Shown: positions 7,169 to 14,115 of the stretch, in pieces | How the letters are laid out: every line of letters begins with the position of its first letter | How positions within the stretch are numbered: the first letter of the stretch is position 1 | Origin: SURF-32 sp964648365 | GTDB lineage: Bacteria > Planctomycetota > Phycisphaerae > UBA1845 | DNA: 15,441 nt | Assembly: GCA_964648365.1 (NCBI GenBank) | Contig: CAZYLK010000153.1 | Span: forward strand, 1-15,441 | Direction: 5' to 3' | Position numbers and translations under genes: made by a program | The notes under the pieces: model-generated | What the model was told of the DNA's origin: nothing | What the model saw: only the letters and a program-made list of their open reading frames with translations | Databases searched by the model: none

Positions 7169-7583
7169 ACCTTATGGACTCGCTGGCATCACTGATACAT
7201 AGCCGCAAGCGATCACCCCGCACGTTCACTTCGCCGCGAGCCGCTTGCCAGCATCCCTTGGTGGAACGAGGAAGGCTTATCGCTGATCACGGTCTTTGAG
7301 ACAGGTGGTCGTGCGCGAGAATAGGGCCACGGTCCGGACCGCAAGCTCTCTTGCTACGGAGGCGCAGCCCGGCCGTGGCCCGACTTTTGTCGGACCCCCC
7401 CCAAAACGGTTGCGGAGCCTCGCAGCGTAAGCGGATTCGATCCCTGGATGTAGTCGTCGCCGTGGCGACGCGACGTCCTATTATAGCATGAGCGCCGTAC
7501 ACCGCCTCACCATTTGAGCGCGAATTCCGAGTCATTTTTCCATACCAACCCGGTCCTGGCGGCCGAATCCACGCTCTGCCGCC

Positions 7584-7609
7584 TGTTGTGCAAACGCAAC
7601 ACGTTTTTT
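7584..7609 (+). terminator. Rho-independent terminator
   Basis: A 7-bp stem (7584-7590 with 7595-7601, one G-U pair) closes a CAAA tetraloop. It is followed after two bases by six T and, after a short break, nine more T (7614-7622). It is the strongest terminator in the window, yet no clear gene ends just upstream on this strand, which suggests a non-coding transcript. Confidence 0.75.
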
Positions 7610-7624
7610 CTGATTTTTTTTTGC

Positions 7625-7654
7625 TCGACACGGCCGGCACGGTGCGGGTAGTAT
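7625..7654 (+). promoter_or_regulatory. Candidate promoter of the small membrane protein gene
   Basis: TCGACA (7625-7630, 5 of 6) and TAGTAT (7649-7654, 4 of 6) are separated by 18 bp, directly after the terminator. Transcription would begin near 7661 and give a leader of about 93 bases before the GTG at 7754. Confidence 0.35.
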
Positions 7655-7730
7655 GCCGTGTGCTACGGAGGCATGCGTTCGTGCGCCGGTCATGATCGGT
7701 CGCGGGCGCAGCAAGCGTGTCGGTATCAAT

Positions 7731-7746
7731 ACCTCTTTTTGGAGGT
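7731..7746 (+). promoter_or_regulatory. Hairpin masking the Shine-Dalgarno sequence
   Basis: ACCTC (7731-7735) can pair with GAGGT (7742-7746), which would hide the GGAGG ribosome site that lies 8 bases before the GTG at 7754. The ATACC at its 5' edge can instead pair with GGTAT just upstream (7722-7726), so two exclusive folds are possible. Confidence 0.3.
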
Positions 7747-7753
7747 TGCGGCC

Positions 7754-8332
7754 GTGCGTACACCTGTAGCATCTGCGTCTCCCCAAATCTGTGATTCGTC
7801 GCCCGGCGGCTGCCATGCCGGGCTGTGGGTTTTCAGAGGTTTTCGATCCCGCGAGGACTTTCGTTGCGTCGGCGCGCCTGCGGTCGTTCGGGATCTCTCG
7901 CGCTGCCGAGGCAGAACTTCCGCTCTGTGCGGTTACGTCCGGTTTCGGAGCGTGTGCCGGAATCTGACCCGCGCGTGGTCCTGGGTGTTCTGGACTCTGG
8001 TGCTCGCGGCCGTGATCGTCGTCGAGCGGCTGGTGGAACTGTACTACCAGCGCCGGTCGCGGCTGGAGCTCGCGGAGGAACTGCAATGGGACGACCCGTT
8101 CGAGTGGCGGCCGGAGTCTTTGCAGTTCGATCCTCCCTGGTCAGACCCGCCGGACGGTCCGGATGACGACGGCGACGGCGGCACTCCGTTGCCCGCGCCG
8201 ATCCTGGCCGGGCACTCCCGGTGTGCTTGGCGTGAACCTGTCTGGAGTGTCACCCGCGCGCGCCCACCGCCGTCGAACCCTCATGCATACGGCCTGTCTC
8301 AAACCCTCTTTGACAGCAGCAGCAAAAGGTGA
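7754..8332 (+). CDS. Possible small single-pass membrane protein
   Basis: As annotated it has 192 residues. The GTG start was chosen because GGAGG stands 8 bases before it. Residues 1-66 are Cys/Arg/Ser-rich and do not look like protein; they also span a GCCCGGC/GCCGGGC hairpin at 7801-7823. From about residue 67 (GTG at 7952) the frame looks genuine: a Trp-rich membrane helix (about 74-88, SWVFWTLVLAAVIVVERLV), a basic patch (YYQRRSR), then an acidic Trp/Pro-rich tail with DPPDGPDDDGDGG. So the true protein may start at 7952 (127 residues), and 7754-7951 may be leader. The last 45 residues again look poor. There is no family match I know. It lies upstream of secreted-protein genes. Confidence 0.4.
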   Translation: MRTPVASASPQICDSSPGGCHAGLWVFRGFRSREDFRCVGAPAVVRDLSRCRGRTSALCGYVRFRSVCRNLTRAWSWVFWTLVLAAVIVVERLVELYYQRRSRLELAEELQWDDPFEWRPESLQFDPPWSDPPDGPDDDGDGGTPLPAPILAGHSRCAWREPVWSVTRARPPPSNPHAYGLSQTLFDSSSKR

Positions 8333-8396
8333 CCATCGGTCGATTTAGCGCGACGCCTGTCGCCGCGACTGGTGGGCACGGGATTTCAACCCGAAG

Positions 8397-8429
8397 CGTC
8401 GCGTCGCGGCATCGCCCGCGACGGCGACG
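8397..8429 (+). promoter_or_regulatory. Leader hairpin upstream of the first secreted-protein gene
   Basis: A 13-bp stem with one bulged G (8397-8409 with 8416-8429, six-base loop) ends 6 bases before the AAGGA ribosome site (8436-8440) of the gene at 8448. It could influence translation or message stability. There is no T tract, so it is not a terminator. Confidence 0.35.
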
Positions 8430-8447
8430 TGATGAAAGGAAACTCCT

Positions 8448-8837
8448 ATGAATGCGAAGATGATCCGATGTGCATTGGCAGCTCTGATGGTGCTGGGCGC
8501 GCCGGCGCTGGCGACCCTGTACGAGTGGACCGGCGCGGGGGCCAACGACGAGTGGGACAATTACCAGAACTGGGACTGTGGAGCGGCCTGTGACCCGACC
8601 AGCTATCCGAGTACGACGAATGATGACGCCATCGTGGACACGACGGACACGATCAACCTGACTGACGAGACGATCGACGACCTGTCGATCGACAATCCCG
8701 GGTCCAACGACGGACCCACCTTCGATGGTCAGGACTCGGAACTGTCGCTGACGTGCGACACCATCACCATCTCAGGCGGTGGATCGTACTACACAGAGGT
8801 GACCCTGACGGGTGAGGGTATCATCTCGACCAATTGA
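8448..8837 (+). CDS. Small secreted protein, W-x-N beta-module type
   Basis: This 129-residue protein has a signal peptide: a basic start, hydrophobic ALAALMVLGAPALA, and probable cleavage near residue 22. The mature part begins with a module seen in planctomycete and other surface beta-helix proteins: W-T-G-x-x-x-N-D-x-W-D-N-x-x-N-W, then YPST-x-x-DDA. It is rich in Asp, Thr and Ser, and has three Cys. Such modules usually head proteins of many hundred residues; here the frame stops after about 105 mature residues and meets an intrinsic terminator, so it is either a short form or the start of a broken gene. AAGGA lies 7 bases before the ATG. It resembles the next gene product at its N-terminus. 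Its exact role is unknown; location outside the cytoplasm is likely. Confidence 0.75.
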   Translation: MNAKMIRCALAALMVLGAPALATLYEWTGAGANDEWDNYQNWDCGAACDPTSYPSTTNDDAIVDTTDTINLTDETIDDLSIDNPGSNDGPTFDGQDSELSLTCDTITISGGGSYYTEVTLTGEGIISTN

Positions 8838-8884
8838 CGATTGCGGGGTGTGCTCGCGACGTCTTTTTTCCTTTTTTCTTTTTT
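8836..8884 (+). terminator. Rho-independent terminator between the two secreted-protein genes
   Basis: The stem 8836-8845 with 8855-8863 (nine pairs, one bulged A, nine-base loop) starts inside the TGA of the preceding gene. It is followed directly by three runs of six T separated by one or two C (8864-8884). Confidence 0.7.
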
Positions 8885-8946
8885 CTTGCTCGAGGCGCGA
8901 ACCCCGCGACAGCGAGGCTCGTACTCGGCTACGGAGAGACTCAACG

Positions 8947-9897
8947 ATGACTGTCGAGACAATTATTGGACGCTGCGGACTGTTGCTGTTGGCAGCGACT
9001 ATGATCTACACGCCGGAGGCGGCGGCGCAGAGCTGCGGCACTGCGGATTACGAGTTTCAATTGAGCTTCGGGTATTGGGATAACCCGCTTGCCTGGCAGC
9101 CACAAGCCGTCCCGGGCGTCGGCGACACCGTGTGCGTTCCCGATGGTAGGGAAGTTGCGGTGCATGAAAACGCCGACGAAGCCTGCGATTGGTTCTTCGT
9201 CGAGAGCGGGGGAGCCATCACCATCAGCAAAGACTCGACGCTGACGGTGGACGCCGACTCTGTTCTCAACGGGCTGATGACGATTGCGCCGTATCCTGGG
9301 AGCTACGCCAGTCTGATCATCAGCGATGACGTGACGATCTCGGGCACCGGCGGCGGCGAGGTTCACCTGCTCGGCGGTGTCATCCACACGAGCGGCGGAG
9401 AGGATAACACGCTGACGCTGGATGGCGGATGTGACACCGAGGAGGAGACCTGTTCGATTACGCTCCATGGCACAGGCGCCGTGTCATGTGATATCGTCAA
9501 TCACGCAATCGTGCTGGCCAACAAGCAGAACGCAGAGGTTCCGGTGTTCATCACCATGGATGGGTCAGACATCAGCGGCGATGGGTTTTGGGTTGCCCAG
9601 AATGGCGGCGCCCTCGCCTTCGATGGGACGCTCAGCGGTGCAGGCACGCTGCGGCTGGGTAACACAGGTGTCGCGCAGGACTCCCTCGGCCGAATCGAGA
9701 TCAACGGCGGGACGGATTGCTTTGCCGGCAAGGTAGACCTTGCCAATGGGACATTCGAGGCGAGCACGTCATTCGGCACGAGTGGGAATCTCTACTGGCA
9801 CTCGGAGGACCATAGCGGTGGGCCCACGATGCCGATCATTCATGTGGCGGCGGGCGAGACTGCCGTTTTTGGAGGTGTACTGACGGGCTGCCCGTAG
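8947..9897 (+). CDS. Secreted beta-helix-like protein, paralogue of the preceding gene product
   Basis: This 316-residue protein has a signal peptide (MTVETIIGRCGLLLLAATMI, cleavage probably after AAAQ near residue 28). The mature start YEFQLSFGYWDNPLAWQPQ...PGVGDTV is of the same W-D-N-x-x-x-W...P...D-x-V type as the gene before. The rest is short beta-strand-like repeats rich in Gly, Thr and Asp (GGAITI, GLMTI, GGEVHLLGG, GTGAVSC, GAGTLRLGNTG), as in passenger or beta-helix domains. Nine or so Cys could form disulfides. No dockerin, PEP-CTERM or autotransporter barrel is visible, so anchoring is unclear. The ATG at 8947 is chosen over an earlier one at 8812 because the signal peptide begins there and GGAGAG precedes it. 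It is probably a cell-surface or periplasmic protein; its ligand is unknown. Confidence 0.78.
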   Translation: MTVETIIGRCGLLLLAATMIYTPEAAAQSCGTADYEFQLSFGYWDNPLAWQPQAVPGVGDTVCVPDGREVAVHENADEACDWFFVESGGAITISKDSTLTVDADSVLNGLMTIAPYPGSYASLIISDDVTISGTGGGEVHLLGGVIHTSGGEDNTLTLDGGCDTEEETCSITLHGTGAVSCDIVNHAIVLANKQNAEVPVFITMDGSDISGDGFWVAQNGGALAFDGTLSGAGTLRLGNTGVAQDSLGRIEINGGTDCFAGKVDLANGTFEASTSFGTSGNLYWHSEDHSGGPTMPIIHVAAGETAVFGGVLTGCP

Positions 9898-9920
9898 CAG
9901 CCGGTTGCCTGGAGTGATCT

Positions 9921-9947
9921 GTCCCCCGGCTGACTTGGCCGGGGGAC
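9921..9947 (+). terminator. Strong hairpin, possible terminator
   Basis: A perfect 10-bp stem GTCCCCCGGC / GCCGGGGGAC with a seven-base loop lies 24 bases after the stop codon. It is followed only by TATCTT rather than a T run. It may end transcription or protect the 3' end. Confidence 0.5.
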
Positions 9948-10001
9948 TATCTTAAGCCCTTGTCTAATCCGTTGCAGGGTTCTTGCCTGAGGTATCGAAG
10001 C

Positions 10002-11195
10002 ATGAAGTCGCGCTGCGTCGTTGTCATCACTGCCAGTCTCACCGCGGCGTCCGCTACGGCTTACGCCGGTGCGCCGCCCGGCTTTGAGATCATCCCCGTT
10101 GACGAAACCGCCCTGCCGGCTTTCAGTGCGGTATCGCTAAACAACTGCGGACAGATTGCCTACTCATTCGGATATCTGGACTCACCCGCATCGGAGATCC
10201 TCGTCTACGACAATGGACGCATTCACCGAGTAACGGACAACGATGTCGCCGATTCATCGCCTGCAATTAACGATTTCGGGCGTGTGACGTGGACCCGCGG
10301 CAACGATGGATTCGAGGGTGGTGACATCTACTGGACGATCGGCGGCACGGCTCAGTATGTGGAACCGGGCCAGTATTCTCGAATAAACAACGTTCAACAC
10401 CTCGCGTGGAGCCGGTTTGAGGGAAGCGGGTGCAAGTCGGTGGACTGTAACACATTTCTGCGAGACCGCCGCCGTGCTAGGCAAGTCTCAGATGGCATGG
10501 ACTCGAATCAGGCACTCAAAATGAATGACCGGGACGAGTTGGTGTGGACTCGGTATCTCTTCTGCCGGGAGCCCTGGACGTCTGAAATCGTCCTCTATTC
10601 CGGAGGCAAGCTCCACACGCTCCCCGCGACAATTCCGGACCCGCAGGGCCCTGACATCAACAATCTCGGCCAGGTAGTCTGGAGCGGTATGGGCGGAGTC
10701 GGACGCGGACCCGTCGAGCTCTGGGACAACGGACAGGTAGTACAGATTGCCGAGTGGGGCGGCAACCCGCAGATGAACGACCACGGCGACATCTTCTTCC
10801 TGCGGAAACCTGAAACTGAGCCGTGGGAGTGTTGGCTGTACGTTCATGAAACCGGTGAGATCTTCCCGTTTGCTGACGGGAACGACAGGAAGAACACGGA
10901 CGGGGACATCAACAACTGGATGGAGATTGCCTGGCGCTGGTCGGACGATGACGGTCGCGGCGTCAACTTCATGCGCCGCATCCGTACCGGCGACTCTGAG
11001 TTCGACGGCGACGTTGACCTGCGCGATTGGGCGGAGTTCGCCCGCTGCATGACCGGACCGAGGTGGGTCGAGCGCACGAACCCCGGTCTGGAGGAATGCC
11101 TGTGCGACTGCCGCTTCCTCGACATCAACCACGACGGCAGCGTAGACCTCGCCGACGTCGCCCGCTTTCAGAACACGTATACGGGCGGACGCTGA
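10002..11195 (+). CDS. Secreted seven-repeat (HAF-like) protein with dockerin-like C-terminus
   Basis: This 397-residue protein has a signal peptide cleaved probably after AYA (residue 22). The body has seven copies of a short motif, [IML]-N-[ND]-x-G-x-[IV]-x-[WYF]: NNCGQIAY, INDFGRVTW, INNVQHLAW, MNDRDELVW, INNLGQVVW, MNDHGDIFF and INNWMEIAW. Spacing is about 40-50 residues. This recalls HAF-type extracellular repeats and could form a seven-bladed propeller. The C-terminus (333-397) has two Asp-rich calcium-loop-like segments, EFDGDVDLRDWAEF and DINHDGSVDLADVARF, like a dockerin, with a Cys cluster between. Planctomycetes carry many such tails, and their partners are mostly unknown. The ATG at 10002 is preferred over a TTG at 9960 because GAGG lies 9 bases upstream and the signal peptide starts there. 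Confidence 0.85.
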   Translation: MKSRCVVVITASLTAASATAYAGAPPGFEIIPVDETALPAFSAVSLNNCGQIAYSFGYLDSPASEILVYDNGRIHRVTDNDVADSSPAINDFGRVTWTRGNDGFEGGDIYWTIGGTAQYVEPGQYSRINNVQHLAWSRFEGSGCKSVDCNTFLRDRRRARQVSDGMDSNQALKMNDRDELVWTRYLFCREPWTSEIVLYSGGKLHTLPATIPDPQGPDINNLGQVVWSGMGGVGRGPVELWDNGQVVQIAEWGGNPQMNDHGDIFFLRKPETEPWECWLYVHETGEIFPFADGNDRKNTDGDINNWMEIAWRWSDDDGRGVNFMRRIRTGDSEFDGDVDLRDWAEFARCMTGPRWVERTNPGLEECLCDCRFLDINHDGSVDLADVARFQNTYTGGR

Positions 11196-11339
11196 CGCTC
11201 GATGGAGACGGCGAGCGGATCGGATCCGACACCGTCCGCGTCATCGACTGACACGCTCCGTGCAGCAACGCCCTGCCCGATGACGGCGAGCGCACGCAGG
11301 CATTGCGATCCTCCCGGAGGCGGCGGGGTTCGTGCCACG

Positions 11340-11672
11340 ATGGCCGCACGTGACACGTCGTGGCACGATCTCGTCTTCGAGGCCGTGGCGAGCGTGGCGG
11401 ATGCCGTGCCGTTCGCAGCGAGTGGGAGCACGACCGCGGCGGAAGCGGTCGCGACTTGCAGCGGATGCCACGGCACATCGGGAACGGATCGTCGCAGCCG
11501 GCCACTGCGTGCCTCCAGTCCGCCACGCGGTGGTTGCCGCCCCATCGACGGCTGGATCGTCACCCCGCCCGGGGCCGTCACGCCCCCCTGGCGACGCCTG
11601 CGGCCGCCCGTGCGCCTCGATGCGCCCGCGCGTCATCAATCTGGCGTTGCCGTTCCATTCAGGCTATGTTAA
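11340..11672 (+). CDS. Candidate small ORF with W-x-x-LVFEAVASVA motif (second copy)
   Basis: This 110-residue frame begins at ATG 11340 (MAARDTSWHDLVFEAVASVA); a longer in-frame start at 11202 exists. Its N-terminal motif matches the small ORF after the methyltransferase, and a C-x2-C-H group follows about 20 residues later. The second half is Pro/Arg-rich and not protein-like, so the real product, if any, may be shorter or decayed. No good ribosome site is seen. The function is unknown. Confidence 0.28.
   Translation: MAARDTSWHDLVFEAVASVADAVPFAASGSTTAAEAVATCSGCHGTSGTDRRSRPLRASSPPRGGCRPIDGWIVTPPGAVTPPWRRLRPPVRLDAPARHQSGVAVPFRLC
11360..11398 (+). repeat. Dispersed LVFEAVASVA-coding repeat, copy B
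   Basis: It shares 21 identical bases (11369-11389) with 6970-6990. Just after the core, the codons for Ala, Ser, Val and Ala differ only synonymously (the Ser codons are AGC and TCC), which argues for selection on a peptide rather than recent duplication. Confidence 0.6.
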
Positions 11673-11761
11673 GCCTCTTTGCCTGCCGGGCGGCCCGGAC
11701 TCACGCGGCGCCCCCGGCCGGCAGTCGGATTCGGTGCAACCACCCTGGCAGGGAGTAGACG

Positions 11762-13789
11762 ATGGCGGTCCACAGCACGGACAAGTATCGCAACATAGTC
11801 CTCGTTGGTCACGGCGGCGCGGGCAAGACCACGCTGGCGGAGGCGCTGATGTTCAAGGCGGGCGTGACCAAGCGCCAGGGCTCCGTGCCGGACGGAACGT
11901 CCATCCTCGACGCCACCGATGAGTCGAAGGAAAAAAGCGCCAGCATCGACTCCGCCATCTGCTACGCCACCCGCGGCGACATCCACATCAACATCGTCGA
12001 TACGCCGGGCACCGCGGCGTTCTGCGGTCCGGCGATCGCCGCGCTCGCCTCGGCGGAAACGGCCGTGCTGGTCGTCTCGGCCGTCGGCGGCATCGAGGTC
12101 AACACGCGCAAGATGTGGGAGCGGGCCAAGGCGTACGGCCTGGGCGCCTGGATCGTCGTCAACAAGATCGACGCGCCCAACGTCCGCCTGGACGAACTCG
12201 TCGGCAACCTGAAGGAGCTTTTCGGCGCCGAGTGCGTCCCGCTCAACCTGCCCACCGGCGGCGGAACCGCCGTGGTGGACTGCTTCGCCAACGACGGCGG
12301 CGACGCGGACGTGCTCGACGTCTCCGAGGCCAACACCGCCGTGATCGAAGCCATCGTCGGCGCCGACGACGCGCTGATGGAAAAATACCTGGGCGGCGAA
12401 GTGACCCCGGACGAGTTGAAAAAGGCTGCGGCCCGGGCAGTGGCGCGGCGGACGTTCGTGCCGATTTTCTTCACCAACGCCCGCGACGGCGTCGGCGTGC
12501 AGGAAGTCCTCGACGCCGTCGAGACCTTCTGCCCCAGCCCCCTGGCGGGCAAGCGCCGCGTGCTGCGCTCCGGCGAGACCGAGACCGAGATCGATCCCGC
12601 CGGCAAGGCCTTCGTCGGACAGGTCTTCAAGGTCACGTCCGACCCGCGCACCAGCATCAAGTATGTCTCGCTGCGCGTTCACAGCGGGCGGCTGACCAGC
12701 GACATGTCGCTCAAGACCGTCCACGAGCGAAAGGGCCTGCGCCCCGGACACATGCAGCGCAACCTGGGCACCGAGCACATCGAACTGGAGGCCGGCGTCG
12801 CGGGCGACATCATCTCCCTGGCCAAGCTCGATCTGAACGTGGGCGACACCGTCTTCTCCGAGGGCGAGGGTGGCGAGATCCCCATGCCCAAAGCGCCCGA
12901 GCCGATGTACGCCCTGGCGCTGGAACCGAAAGCCCGTGGCGACGCCGACAAGATCGGCACCGCGCTGCGCCGCTACACGGAAGAGGATCCCTGCCTGAAG
13001 ACCGAGCGCACGCCCGCGGGCGAACTCGTCCTGCGCGGCGTGGACGACACGCACCTGCGCACGATTCTCCACCGCCTGGCGACGCATCATAAACTGCCGG
13101 TCGACACCAAACCGCCCAAGACGCCCTACCGCGAGACGATCGCCGGCAAGGCAGAAAACATCGAGTACACGCACAAGAAGCAGACCGGCGGCGCGGGCCA
13201 GTTCGGCCGCGTGATCATCAACGTCCTCCCGTCACCGCGCGGAGAGGGCTACAAGTTCGTCGACAAGATCTTCGGCGGCGCCATCGACCACGCCTTCCGT
13301 CCCAGCGTCGACAAGGGCATCCGCGCTCAGCTCACCGAGGGCGTCATCGCGGGCTACCCGGTCGTCGACGTCACCGTCGAACTGATCGACGGCAAGACGC
13401 ACCCGGTGGACAGCAAGGACATCGCCTTCCAGATCGCCGGCCGCGGCGCCTTCAAGGAAGGATTCATGAAGGCCAAGCCCATCCTCCTCGAGCCGATCGT
13501 CAACATCGAAGTGACCGTCCCGACCGACAAGGTCGGCGACATTCAAGGCGACATGGCCTCGCGCCGCGGCCGACCCGTCGGGCAGGACATGCTCCCCGGC
13601 GGCCTGACGGTCATCCACGCCATCGTGCCGATGGCCGAAATCGCCGACTACAACTCACGCCTCTCCAGCATCACCGGCGGACAGGGCAGCTACCACATCG
13701 AGTTCTCCCACTACGACCCCGTCCCCGGCAACGTGCAGCAGCAGATCATCGATCAGCACAAGAAAGAAGTGGAAGAGGCGAGAGCGTAG
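11762..13789 (+). CDS. fusA: Elongation factor G paralogue
   Basis: This 675-residue translational GTPase is full length with all five EF-G domains. EF-G drives ribosomal translocation, and some paralogues act in ribosome recycling. Motifs: P-loop GHGGAGKT (16-23), DTPG (80-83), NKID (134-137); domain IV KKQTGGAGQFG (472-482); domain V from about 595. Compared with classic EF-G (ERGITI, DTPGH), switch I reads EKSASI (57-62), so Ser61 replaces the Mg-binding Thr, and Thr84 stands in place of the catalytic His after DTPG. This fits the divergent EF-G group (EFG II/FusA2-like) rather than the main factor; the symbol is given in the broad sense. GGGAG lies 6 bases before the ATG. It has no str-operon neighbours (no rpsL, rpsG or tuf), which also suggests a second copy. 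Confidence 0.9.
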   Translation: MAVHSTDKYRNIVLVGHGGAGKTTLAEALMFKAGVTKRQGSVPDGTSILDATDESKEKSASIDSAICYATRGDIHINIVDTPGTAAFCGPAIAALASAETAVLVVSAVGGIEVNTRKMWERAKAYGLGAWIVVNKIDAPNVRLDELVGNLKELFGAECVPLNLPTGGGTAVVDCFANDGGDADVLDVSEANTAVIEAIVGADDALMEKYLGGEVTPDELKKAAARAVARRTFVPIFFTNARDGVGVQEVLDAVETFCPSPLAGKRRVLRSGETETEIDPAGKAFVGQVFKVTSDPRTSIKYVSLRVHSGRLTSDMSLKTVHERKGLRPGHMQRNLGTEHIELEAGVAGDIISLAKLDLNVGDTVFSEGEGGEIPMPKAPEPMYALALEPKARGDADKIGTALRRYTEEDPCLKTERTPAGELVLRGVDDTHLRTILHRLATHHKLPVDTKPPKTPYRETIAGKAENIEYTHKKQTGGAGQFGRVIINVLPSPRGEGYKFVDKIFGGAIDHAFRPSVDKGIRAQLTEGVIAGYPVVDVTVELIDGKTHPVDSKDIAFQIAGRGAFKEGFMKAKPILLEPIVNIEVTVPTDKVGDIQGDMASRRGRPVGQDMLPGGLTVIHAIVPMAEIADYNSRLSSITGGQGSYHIEFSHYDPVPGNVQQQIIDQHKKEVEEARA

Positions 13790-14115
13790 GGGAATAGCGA
13801 ATAGCGAATTAAGAATAACGAATTAAGAACACGTAGTTGCGCCGTCCGCCATTCGTTCCACAGTGGGTTTCCCGGTCCATCCGGGAGCCAGCTTCCGCTC
13901 CGCTCTTCATTCGTTATTCGCCATTCGTTATTCGCCATTCGTTATTCGCCATTCCCTCCCATNNNNNNNNNNNNNNNNNNNNNNNNNNNNNNNNNNNNNN
14001 NNNNNNNNNNNNNNNNNNNNNNNNNNNNNNNNNNNNNNNNNNNNNNNNNNNNNNNNNNNNNNCATTCGTTATTCGCCATTCGTTATTCGCCATTCGTTAT
14101 TCGCCATTCCCTCCC
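13790..14115. repeat. Heptamer inverted-repeat intergenic element 2, with assembly gap
   Basis: As at 4127-4447, the repeats start just after a stop codon and end next to a start codon. Left arm 13791-13829 is made of GAATAGC, GAATTAA and GAATAAC units. The right arm, from 13907, alternates ATTCGTT and ATTCGCC. Between them is a spacer of about 77 bp with a TCCCGG/CCGGGA hairpin (13870-13886). The right arm is present twice, on each side of the N run, probably as an assembly effect. No gene is seen. Confidence 0.85.
13963..14062. other. Assembly gap (100 N)
   Basis: There are exactly 100 N, a usual placeholder. The 55 bases before it (13908-13962) and after it (14063-14117) are identical, so the two contigs probably just overlap and no sequence, or only a few repeat units, is missing. 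Confidence 0.95.

Larger units (their letters stand above)
6999..7657. other. Gene-poor stretch with strong hairpins; possible non-coding transcript
   Basis: Apart from the tail of the candidate small ORF (to 7126), no protein-like reading frame is seen on either strand. A possible promoter lies at 7140-7168 and a convincing intrinsic terminator at 7584-7609. Between them are a 13-bp stem with one bulged base (7324-7337 with 7369-7381) that encloses a GCAAG/CTTGC hairpin (7341-7354). CCGAC/GTCGG (7380-7393) and CGTCGCC/GGCGACG (7455-7470) follow. I do not recognise RNase P RNA, tmRNA, SRP RNA or 6S RNA. The segment may be a structured RNA of about 430 bases or the remains of a lost gene. Confidence 0.4.
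11196..11761. other. Intergenic stretch with a repeat copy and the EF-G leader
   Basis: No confident gene is seen. It holds copy B of the LVFEAVASVA-coding repeat and its candidate small ORF, a possible -10 box TATGTT (11665-11670), and a leader hairpin CTGCCGG/CCGGCAG (11683-11689 with 11718-11724) before the EF-G gene. Reading frames elsewhere here are Arg/Pro-rich and look like chance ORFs of GC-rich DNA. Confidence 0.5.

Noticed and set aside
5904..7229. Minus-strand ORF of 441 codons opposite the methyltransferase
   Set aside because: It is an Arg/Pro/Gly-rich shadow frame in GC-rich DNA; the plus strand has clear methyltransferase motifs.
7430..7450. tRNA or tmRNA T-loop (GGATTCGATCC)
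   Set aside because: The flanking bases do not pair as a T stem, and no acceptor or anticodon arm can be drawn on either strand.
7658..7753. ATG start at 7658 or 7673 for the small membrane protein
   Set aside because: The ORF start at 7658 falls at the expected transcription start, and GGAGG is too close to the ATG at 7673, which is in another position relative to the coding-like segment; GTG 7754 or 7952 is better.
8310..8338. Perfect -35 box TTGACA before the first secreted-protein gene
   Set aside because: No -10-like hexamer lies 16-19 bp downstream, so no promoter was called.
8812..8946. Upstream ATG for the second secreted protein
   Set aside because: It overlaps the previous gene and its terminator; the signal peptide and GGAGAG site fix the start at 8947.
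11669..13174. Minus-strand ORF of 501 codons opposite the EF-G gene
   Set aside because: It is a shadow of the EF-G reading frame with no recognisable motif of its own.
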